Source of the DNA: Anaerolineae bacterium
Lineage (GTDB): Bacteria > Chloroflexota > Anaerolineae > Aggregatilineales > Phototrophicaceae
DNA: 64,000 bases
Assembly (NCBI GenBank): GCA_022843385.1
Contig: JALHNT010000031.1
Location: 28,890-92,889 of the forward strand
Direction: 5' to 3'
The notes beneath the pieces were generated by a model. That model ran no database searches, was not told the origin of the DNA, and was given only the letters and a program-made list of their open reading frames with translations. The translations under genes were made by a program, and so were the position numbers. This document shows positions 26,081 to 36,000 of the stretch, piece after piece. Position 1 is the stretch's first letter; every line of letters begins with the position of its first letter.

Positions 26081-27756
26081 ATCTGCTGCTGGGGTTTTTC
26101 CGCGTCCAGTTTACCTATAGCAACCGGCTGGAAGCACGGCTGGCAAGCCTGCTGCTGTATAGCAGCATGGCCTTTTTTCTGGCAGCCGGAATTTATTCCG
26201 TCATATCCGTCATTCCCTGGATCATCGAGAATAACACGATTGATCTGCTCACTCTCGTAGTTCCGTTAGTTGCTATCGCCAGCATCGGCGTCTATATCCT
26301 CATCCAGGGTGGGCAACTGACGGCAGCTCGTGCCCTGTTCATCGGGTCAATCACCCTGGCTGCCCTCTCGATCCTGTTCCAGTGGCCGCGTGAATTGCCG
26401 AATCTAGGCGACATTGACAACGTGGTACTGTTGATACCCGTGATTGCCAGCGGCCTGATTCTGGGTCGACGAGGCCTGTTAACAGTGACACTGATTACGA
26501 TAATTGCGCTGCTGCTGGCTGCGCTGGGGCAAACCACCAATACAGCACAAATTATCACGGTACCCGCCAACGAAGCCCTTTATCAACTAATGGTGCTGCT
26601 GATCGTGGTTGTGGTGTTGGCAGGAATGCTGTTGGCATTTGCCAGTGGAATAGAGCGAATTGCCAGCGAGGCATTGCGGATCAATCAGCGGCGTGACTGG
26701 ATTCATCGATTGAATCAAGGCCTACAGGATATTGAAGGCAACGAACGCGATGTGCTAAAGGCTGCGCTCAACCGCATCAACAGTGAAATGCCTGGCATCC
26801 AGACTGAAATTTATCTTATGGATGAAGCTGGCAACCTGTTTCGTGGAATTGCAGCGGTGAATATGCAACGCGATCGAGTTTTGCTAAGCGACGGTAGCCA
26901 CATCAGCGAAGCCGTGCGTAATCGGGCAGGTTATCTTGTGACCCGGAACGATGTTACTGATTTGCGCCGTTATCTCAATCAAGCTTCAAGTGAAGGAGTG
27001 GCGCTGCCGCTGCTGGAGGGACAACAGATTCTGGGCGTCATAGATTTTCAAAAGGCCGATGCTTTTGAGCGTGATCAGATGGAAACACTGGCACTGCTGG
27101 CTGAGCAAGTGGCACTCTCCTATCGCCAAAGCCGCGACCGTAATCGTATGACGCAACAGTTACGTGAACAAAACGTCACGCTGGATAACTTGCGTGAACA
27201 ATTGGCAACTTTTGTGAAACAGGAGCAGCAGCGCACTGTAGGTGTATGGCAACAATATGTTCAGGGTCGCGGACGCAAGATTATCGGATTCGACATGGAG
27301 GCGGGCAGTGCACAGCCAGTACCTTCAGTTTGGGTACCGGGTGGGGTAGCTGAAGCAGTGCGTACAGGAGCGATGCAGACTGAGCAGCGCGATGGTGAAC
27401 AGGTGGTCAGCATTCCGATCCGCTTCCGTGATCAGTCGCTCGGTGCCATGTCCTTCACTCTGCCATCCGAGCGTCCTGTCAGTCAACAACAACTTGAAGT
27501 AGCTAAGGTAGTTTCGGAACGGTTGGCACTGGCACTGGAAAACAGTCGGTTGTTTGAACAAAGCCAGGCACAAGCTCACCGCGAACGGCGCGTGAATGAT
27601 ATCAACGCCTTGCTGATTGGCTCGACTGATGTTCAGGCCGTGCTTAATCTGGCAGCAGAAAACTTTAATGAGGCTCTGGGTGCGATCAATACCCGTATTT
27701 ATATCCAGCCCCAAGCGCTGGAAGAACCACGCGCCCAGCAGGAGGCGGATCGATGA
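26077..27756 (+). CDS. Membrane GAF protein without output domain (array gene 4)
   Basis: 559 residues; ATGA overlap with the previous gene and GAGGAGG upstream. Membrane helices in about 20-190, a shortened GAF-like domain (205-355), the linker motif WQQYV at Trp391, a half GAF (405-490) and the terminal module (NDINALLIGSTDVQAVL). The GAF core is the most diverged of the set and lacks the STGE-type loop present in the neighbours, so ligand binding may be lost or changed. Confidence 0.88.
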   Translation: MNLLLGFFRVQFTYSNRLEARLASLLLYSSMAFFLAAGIYSVISVIPWIIENNTIDLLTLVVPLVAIASIGVYILIQGGQLTAARALFIGSITLAALSILFQWPRELPNLGDIDNVVLLIPVIASGLILGRRGLLTVTLITIIALLLAALGQTTNTAQIITVPANEALYQLMVLLIVVVVLAGMLLAFASGIERIASEALRINQRRDWIHRLNQGLQDIEGNERDVLKAALNRINSEMPGIQTEIYLMDEAGNLFRGIAAVNMQRDRVLLSDGSHISEAVRNRAGYLVTRNDVTDLRRYLNQASSEGVALPLLEGQQILGVIDFQKADAFERDQMETLALLAEQVALSYRQSRDRNRMTQQLREQNVTLDNLREQLATFVKQEQQRTVGVWQQYVQGRGRKIIGFDMEAGSAQPVPSVWVPGGVAEAVRTGAMQTEQRDGEQVVSIPIRFRDQSLGAMSFTLPSERPVSQQQLEVAKVVSERLALALENSRLFEQSQAQAHRERRVNDINALLIGSTDVQAVLNLAAENFNEALGAINTRIYIQPQALEEPRAQQEADR

Positions 27757-29981
27757 AATCTTTGTTGAGAGCGCTTAATCCGCTGAACTGGTCGCTATGG
27801 ATCAAGTTTACATTTGGCTTCGTCACGGCGATTCTGATCCCGTTGATGCTGATAGGCGCAACCGGGTTGCTGGTGCTGAATGGAATCTATTTTCAGGATG
27901 TCGGGAAATTTCTGGATCAGATCGTCCAGAACCAGCAGCAAGTCATCAGCAACAATCTGGTCGCCGCACAAACTTCCCTCGAATCATTAACCACGCAGCG
28001 TGAGTTGAATGAACACTTTCAACCACTATTGACAGAAGATGTGATTGCACGCGAGGATATAGAGAACCTATCGTCACATCTGCAAAGCATTATCCTCACC
28101 TCGCCCTATTTCGAAGATATGCGCCTGCTGCGCAATGATGGTCTGCTGGTCGCACGGGCAACAGCATTCTCGACAATCAGCAGCACTCGAACGGATTCTG
28201 GTTCGTTAGCCTTTCAACAGGCCAGCAGCGGCTTGCTGCAAAATCGCTATCGTCTCACCATCGTCCACGACAGCGCACGGGTGCTGCGCGTCGAGTTGAC
28301 GCTGGCAATCCGTGATGAGAATGGTCAGACTTTAGGCTTCATGGTGGCTGCACTGAATACAGCAAATGTATTTCTGAGCAATCTTGCGCTACCTGCCAAT
28401 GATTATGGTGCGCGCCTGTATCTTGTTCCGGTCAGCCAGACCATCTGGGTCAGTCAGGATCGTGTGAGTACCTTTAGTGATGCCACACCATTAAATCGAC
28501 CGGTCATCTCAGCAGCAGTAGAAGGTACTGCCGTCAATCAGACAGTGGCAAGCGACGCTGGCAGCATTCTGAGTTATGGTGTCCCGATTTTTGATCCAGT
28601 AAATAGTAACAGAATCCTGTTTGCGCTCCTGATTGAAACCAGCCCCATCAGTGCCGTCAATTTCACCCTTGATCAATTGGGAACCACACGTCTCTTCGTT
28701 ATTGTTATCGGTTTGGGATTGGTGATGCTGGCACTGACAGTAGCATTCCATCAGGTCATCACCGTTCCGCTTAAGGGTCTGCGCCAGTCCATTCAGGCCA
28801 TCACACGAGGCGACTTCAAGCAACCTGTCCCAACCGCAGCGCGATTGGACGAAATCGGGGAAATTGGTGCAGCCTTCGTTGATATGCGCCAATATGTCCG
28901 GAATTTATTGGACGATCTCGAGTCGCGCATTGCCTTACGTGCACGTGACATCAACGCCACCCAGGAAGTCAGCCGGTTCGCTGCTACTCAGCGCGACCTG
29001 CAAACGCTGATGGAACAGGTTGTAGAGCTGATTGTCGAGAAGTTCCCCAGCATTTATCACAGCCAGATCTTCCTGGTCGATAACGCACGTCAGTTCACTG
29101 TACTGCGTGCCAGTACCGGCGAAGTCGGCCGACTGCTGCTGGAACGAGGGCATCGTCTGGCCGTTGGCAGCTCCAGCCTGGTGGGACAAGCGAGTGCTGT
29201 CAGCCGACCGTTCATCGCCCGTGACACAGCCGCGAGCAATATTCATCGTCCCAATGTGCTTCTGCCAGAAACATTGGCTGAACTGGCAGTCCCCCTGCGT
29301 GTAGGTAATCAGGTTATCGGTGTGCTGGATGTACAAAGCAAATTCCGCAATGCTTTCAACCCAGATGAAATCGGTATTCTGGAAACCCTGGCGGATCAGG
29401 TAGCGGTCGCGATTGAGAACGCTCGCCTATACCAGGAATCATTGCGCCGTCTGGAAGAATTGGAACGAGCCAATCGTAAAGCCACCCTTCAGGCATGGCA
29501 GGAATACCTCTATGCCCAGCGCGAACGTCAGATGACTAGTATGTCGGGAATGCAGACCTCCACTGATACATCGGAACTGCGGCAGCGTGCGATACAAACC
29601 GGTGAAATCGCAGTAGGAATGTTAACCCCCCAACAGACGGTTCCCATCGCAGTGCCAATCCGCCTGCGCGATCAGATTATTGGTGCGGTGGAATGGGAAG
29701 TGCGAGACCAGGACATGAGTGACGATAAGTTGCAACTGGCGCAAGAGCTTGCGAGCCGTCTAGCGGTGAGTCTGGATAATGCCCGCTTGTTCCAGGAAAG
29801 CCAGCGCGCAGCCGAACGCGAACGTGTGGTGAACATGATCGCCGCGAAGCTGACACCGCAGACTCAGATTAACGATATTCTGCAAACGGCTGTACGTGAA
29901 GTCGGGCAAGCATTACGCTCACCCCAGGTGAGCATCCGCTTGCAGCGGCCACTCAACGGAAATCACAACGGTCAGGGCTAA
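27753..29981 (+). CDS. Extracytoplasmic-sensor/HAMP/GAF protein without output domain (array gene 5)
   Basis: 742 residues; ATGA overlap with the previous gene. Membrane helix 1 at about 15-42, an extracytoplasmic domain of about 260 residues resembling a Cache sensor, membrane helix 2 near 312-336, HAMP (about 337-390), GAF (about 415-565), WQEYL at Trp582, a half GAF (600-690) and the terminal module (NMIAAKLTPQTQINDIL). The input half is that of a chemoreceptor or sensor kinase but no kinase or methyl-accepting region follows. Its GAF (ASTGEVGRLLLERGHRLAVGS) is very close to the equivalent part of array gene 2 and GAF 9 of the kinase. Confidence 0.9.
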   Translation: MKSLLRALNPLNWSLWIKFTFGFVTAILIPLMLIGATGLLVLNGIYFQDVGKFLDQIVQNQQQVISNNLVAAQTSLESLTTQRELNEHFQPLLTEDVIAREDIENLSSHLQSIILTSPYFEDMRLLRNDGLLVARATAFSTISSTRTDSGSLAFQQASSGLLQNRYRLTIVHDSARVLRVELTLAIRDENGQTLGFMVAALNTANVFLSNLALPANDYGARLYLVPVSQTIWVSQDRVSTFSDATPLNRPVISAAVEGTAVNQTVASDAGSILSYGVPIFDPVNSNRILFALLIETSPISAVNFTLDQLGTTRLFVIVIGLGLVMLALTVAFHQVITVPLKGLRQSIQAITRGDFKQPVPTAARLDEIGEIGAAFVDMRQYVRNLLDDLESRIALRARDINATQEVSRFAATQRDLQTLMEQVVELIVEKFPSIYHSQIFLVDNARQFTVLRASTGEVGRLLLERGHRLAVGSSSLVGQASAVSRPFIARDTAASNIHRPNVLLPETLAELAVPLRVGNQVIGVLDVQSKFRNAFNPDEIGILETLADQVAVAIENARLYQESLRRLEELERANRKATLQAWQEYLYAQRERQMTSMSGMQTSTDTSELRQRAIQTGEIAVGMLTPQQTVPIAVPIRLRDQIIGAVEWEVRDQDMSDDKLQLAQELASRLAVSLDNARLFQESQRAAERERVVNMIAAKLTPQTQINDILQTAVREVGQALRSPQVSIRLQRPLNGNHNGQG

Positions 29982-30054
29982 ACCTTTGATCGTATACTGG
30001 TTAAGGAAGTTCGGGACGTGTCCGTCCGATTGCGCGAGCGAATAGGTAAGAAAT

Positions 30055-33000
30055 ATGGTGTCTTCAAATCAGCGCAGCTTACATCAGCAGGTCATCCGCC
30101 AATCGATACCTATTGCGGTTGGTGTGCTTATCGTCCTCATCATTATGCTCCTGGTGGTCAGCTTTGAACGGGTGACCAATGAAGTGGAAAATGCACAGCG
30201 TGCAACACTCATCATTCAAGCAAGTGTTCTGCAACGCGCCATCGACGAATTAACGAATGATGTTACCCTGTTGTCCCGTACCGACGAAGCGCTCCACTTC
30301 GGTGAATTGCTGCTAGAGACCGACACACAACGCACTGATGAATTCAATCAGGCGCAGCGACGGCTGACACAAGGTTTTCTGACGATCATCAATCAAACCA
30401 GTTATGCCCGCGTTCGTTTTCTGACGACGGCGGGTCAGGTCTATACCCAGGTCGAACTGAACAACAATATTCCCTTCTCCGATCTGCTGTTGCAAACGAC
30501 GCCGATTAGCGATTCGCTCCACTGGCAGCGAAGTCGTGATAATCTGCAAACGGTCATCGCGCCAATTAGCCCGCATAGCAGTCTTTCCGGTCGGCGTCTG
30601 TGGATTCGTGCTTTTGCGCCAGTGACAGACTCGGCCAACGAAAATCGATTTCTGGGGACAATTGAACTGGCGCTTGATGTGACAGCCCTCGTTCAGCCGA
30701 CTCAACCCGAGGGTGCTCGATGGCTCATCATCAATCGTGATAACCAGGTCGTCAATCTTCTGAATGACTTGCCGCAACCTTTGGCTGAAGTCGATCCCTT
30801 GTTGGTTGATAGCTACGTCAATTTGAGCGCAGATTATCACGATGGGCAGATTGCATCCAGCGTCAGCGTTGATCTATCTTACGTTGAGGATGCGCCGTGG
30901 ACCCTGGTGCTGCTCGAACCGGGTGCCCCAATCATACTCGGTTGGGTCGTCCGCGCCGTACTGGCGATCATAGTCATCACGACCATCGTTGGATTGGCGT
31001 GCTACCTGTTCTATCGCATCCTGCAGGCTCGCCTGACCCCGCTCACAACCACCAGCGAGATGGCTGTCAAACTAGCAATGGGCGAGATGACTGATACCTT
31101 ACCAATCATTCCGTCGACAGACGAAATCGGCCAGTTGAATGATGCCTTCAAACGGATTTCGCACCGGGTCAATGAACTAAGTGCAGAACTTGGTGAAAAT
31201 GTGCAGCAGAACCAACAGCAGTTGGAGACTGCGCTGCGAATTAGCCACGAAATAAACGCTTCCCAACACATCAATAACCTGTTTGATCGGGCAATTGAAC
31301 AGGTCTGTCGGGAGTTCAATCTGTATCAGGCACAGGCATTCCTAGTCGATGATGTGGCCTTGAACCTCGTATTGCATTACAGCTATGGCGAACACGCAGC
31401 TCACCTAATTGAACAACGTCCCCAGATCCTGATCGGTTCACCGACTCTTATTGGCAGCGTTGCCGCGTCTGGAGATGTGATTTTCGTCGACAATACCCGA
31501 CGCGGGAGCAGTTATCAGCCGGACCTGCAATTGCCACAGACCGCCTCGCGAATCGCATTACCGCTGCTGGTGGAAGGACATGTGATCGGGGTACTGGATC
31601 TGCACAGCAAAATTGCCCGACACTTCAAGGCCAATGAGATCGCCATCCTGCGACTATTGGCCGGCCACATCGCAATGGCCGTGCACAAAGCCAAGCTAAT
31701 CAGCGACTTCGAGGTTCGATTAGCAGACGACACCCGTGTCAGCCAACCGTCCACACAAAAGATGGCAGATGCTTTGTCTGACTCGTTGGGACAGGAAAAT
31801 GGCTATCGCTACGATCTGAGCAACGTACAGGCGTTTTCAGACGTCGTAGACGACGAAAGTATTGCTGCCTTTAGTGCACCCATCAGTATTCGCGGTCAGG
31901 TGATTGGCACGATCACAGCCGCCGCACCAGAAGGCCTATCCTTTGCTGAAGGCGACCACGCTATTCTCCGCGCAGTGGCGGATCGTGTTGGCCTGGCAGT
32001 GGAGAGCGCTCGATTGTTCCAGGAAACGCAGTCCAGCCTCGCAACAACATCCGCGCTCTATGAACTCAGCCGCCAGCTCAGTGAGGCCAATGGGCTGGAT
32101 CAGGTTGTGCGGGCGGTATTGAACACATTTGTTCCTCAGGCTCGTAGCGGACAGATCTGGCTCTCAGATGATGATCGCACCCTGCGGTTGGCGGGACACT
32201 GGGATCAGGAAATTGAAAGCGGTGAACGCGCCGAAGATGTGCGCTTCTCGACCGAACGGGTTGCACTGCTGCGCGACATGAGCGATCAGAAACTTAAGCT
32301 GATACAGGATGTCGCCCTGGATAATCGGCTCGATGCAACCCTACGCGAGTTGCTGCAGGGCTTTGGCGCTGCCGCTGCGGTTTTCATCCCTTTCGGCGGG
32401 CGCGGGCAATCACACGGGCAATTTGGCTTGTTGTTTGATGCCCCGCGTCAATTCAGTGAAGCTGAAGGCCGACTATATAACACGTTGATCGATCAGGTCA
32501 TGGTGGCTATCGACAACCGCTTGCTGACACAACGTACCGAAATGACTTTGCGACAGATTGAAAGCCTGTATGCCGCCAGCCGCCTCATCAATACCGCTGA
32601 GACGCCACAACAGTTGATCATGGCACTGATGGCTGCATCCGAACAGCCCTACGAATTCGAGATTGGCCTGCTCGAAGGCAAGCTGGATGTAGAGGGTCTT
32701 CCGACACAGGTACATATCATGGCTGGTACTGAGGGAGGCGGTGTTGCGGAACGCGATCTTGTCCTGCCGCTGACAGACAAATTGAATGCATTGCCAGCAC
32801 TGCCAGGTGTACCGGTCGAGGATGGGTTCCGTATGCCCTTCCCGCTTTACAGTGGCAATCAACCGCTTGCCGTCCTGTTCATATTCAGTACGGTCGATCA
32901 TCCTCTCCATCTGGCTGATTATGATGTCTACCAAACGCTCGCCTCGCAAATCAGTACTGTGCTGCAAAACCAGCGCTTGCTCCTGCAAACATCCCAGGCA

Positions 33001-36000
33001 CTCGATGAAACGCGCCGCCTGTATACGGCCAGCCGCGACATCGCCAGCGCCCAGGACTCGGGCAGCGTATATGCCGCAACAGGTGACCATTTGGCACAGG
33101 CCGAAGCAGCAGTTAGCCGAATTTCTATCTTCCTGGCAGGCCCGAAACCAGAAGCAACCGCAGCTCATTATGATGTAGCGTATACCTGGGAACGAACACC
33201 GCGTTCTGATAGTCCGCTCAGAATTGGCGACCAGTTCACCAGCCAGGTTGCACCATTTGGCGCTCTGATGGGCGGTAAACCCGATCCGCTATACTTCGAC
33301 TCGCTGGGCGTCCAGGTCTCAGTCCTCAATCGCCTGCCACTCCTCCTGGGAAGTTGGGGCGCGCGCAGTGCGGTGATCGCGCCACTGCGTACCCAGCGTG
33401 CCTGGTTCGGCGTGCTGATCTGCGAATCGGGAGAGGAAAAAGCCTTTACTGAAGCATACATTCGTTTTGTGCGCGCTATTGCCGATCAGGTGGCGACTGC
33501 AGTTGAAAATCGCTTCCTGTTTGATGAAGCCCAGACCGAAGCCCAACGCGCACTCGCACTGGCTGAGGCGGGTCAGTTCGCAGCACAAATTGGTTCGGAT
33601 TTTGAGCGAAACATTAGCCAGGTGTTTGAGCGGGTGGCGCAGCCGGCCAGCTATGACCGCTGGCTGCTGGCACTGATTGATGAGAAGGATGCGAACCGCT
33701 TACAAGCAGTCACGATGCGAACCCCAGCACTTGAGGAAGATGTGGGCAATTTCGCTTTTGATCTGCTATCAACCTCACACTCGATTGTGGACTGCGTTCG
33801 CTTAAATCGGCTGTTGGTCATCAATGACCCGGGACGCTATCCAGCCTTCAGTGATACCCCCGCGGCATTATTGGCGGACGTCGGCAAACATATTACTGTT
33901 CCAGTTTATTCGGGTTCGAATATCATCGGTGCACTTATGATTGGGCGTGACCTTCGTGCAGCCGATCTCGACGAACGTGATGAGCAATTGGTGCGAACCC
34001 TGGCCGCTCAGGTCGCCGTAGCAGTAGAAAACCGGCGGCTGTTTGAAGCGGCCGAACGCGAACGGCAGAATCTACGCTCGATCCTGGAGACAGTCCCCAC
34101 GGGAATTGTGGTGTTGGATGCCCGTACGCTGGTGCCCATTCAGGCTAATCAGCAATCGGAAGAACTGTTGGGTAAGCCGATTGACCATACCCGGCCTTTT
34201 AATGTAGCCGACTACAATCTGATCCGTACCGGTACCAATGTGCATTATCCCGAAGATGAATTACCAATCACGCTGGTACAGCGTGGGCGTGATAGTGCCT
34301 TCAGCGATGACGTAGCCGCGGTGCGCGATGAGAATGACCAGACAGATCTGCTGTTGAACGCCGCACCAATTTACGATGGGCGGGGCAATGTGACGGCTAT
34401 CGTCGCTGCTTTCCAGAACATCAGCAACCTGCGCGGCCTGGAAAACACGCTGCAAAACAGCCTGCGTGAGCAAATCGCGCTCTATGAAGCGACGCGCTCC
34501 CTCTCTGAAGCCTCAAACGTCGATGAAGCGCTGGATGCAGCACTGGCACAGTTGATGATGCTGGAGCCGATGGATGCCTATATCCTGCTCTTGGACGAGC
34601 AAAGCGGGAACCTACAGGTAGCGCGTGGATTGCTCTCGCCTGACACCTTCAATCTGCCATCGGAGATCTTCCAAAGCAATCCGCTGCTGGTCTCTAACAT
34701 TGAAGACTCATATGCCATTGATGACACAGTCAGGGCAGCAATTGCAGCTCTGGGTGCTCAAGCATTCGCCAGTGTGCCGATGCGCACGCGCGAAGTGATA
34801 CAGGGCTGGTTGGCAGTACTCTACGATCATCCGTTGGCACCTGGTGCAGATAACGAACGATTCCTGACGACCCTGGCCGATAACGCTGGAATTGCGATTG
34901 ACAATCGCAATCTGCAACGCCGTACTGAATTGGCCTTCCAGGAAGCCTCAGTGTTGTACGAGACCAACCGCGCGCTAACCAGTGTCAACACGCCCGATGA
35001 GATCGTCAATGCGGTCGTGAATCATATGAAAGGTGACCATATCATCCAGGTCTTCATGGCTGTTCCCACCGATCAGACCGAAGGTGCGGACATGGTCGTA
35101 CTGGCGAACTGGCAGCTCGATCCTGTGAACGGGATTAACCTGATGGGCGTAACCCTAAATGCCGAGCAGTTCCCGGCCTGGCGACAAGTGAATGCTCAGC
35201 AGCTCCTTCTGATCGATAATGTGGCACTCGATGAAGGCCTTGATGAAATCGAGAGAATGGGTTTGGAAAGTACCGATACCCAGTCACTAGCAGTGCTGCC
35301 ATTGCGCGCTGGTAAGCGACGCTTGGGCGTGCTCTGGTTAGCCTCCAATCAGCCCTATCAGCATACTGAGCAGGATCGTCGTATCTATCAGTCCTTCGCC
35401 GAACAAGCGTCCCTGTCGATGGAAGCCTCGCGCCTGCTGGAACAAACGGAACGCCGTGCCCGTCAGCTTTCGACCTCGGCCCAGGTCAGCCAGTTCGCCA
35501 GTTCCATCCTGGAAATCGACGCACTTCTGCCGCGTCTGGTCGATCTGATCCGCGACTCGTTCCGCTATGACCATGTTCAGATATTCCTGCTGGATGAGGA
35601 AGATAAATTTGCTGTGCTGCGCGCCAGCACGGGTGAAGCCGGACGGCAGCTCCTGTCGATCAATCACAGGCTGGCAAAAGGTTCGAAGAGTGTTATTGGT
35701 CAGGTCACGGCAGTGGGTGAACCCGTGATCGCTCTTGATACAGCCGACGCCCGCGTGGTCCACCGCCCCAATCCCTATCTGCCGTTGACACGGTCCGAAA
35801 TGGCGCTGCCGCTGGTGGTCAAGGGCAAGGTCGTAGGCGCACTCGATGTGCAATCCAACATCCCCAACGCCTTCGGTGATGAAGATGTTCAGGTGCTGAC
35901 AACCCTCTCTAATCAGATTTCAGTCGCGCTCGATAATGCTCGTCTGTTCGCCCAGGCCGAAACCCGCGCACAGGAAATGGGCTTCCTGTTCAGTGTGACC

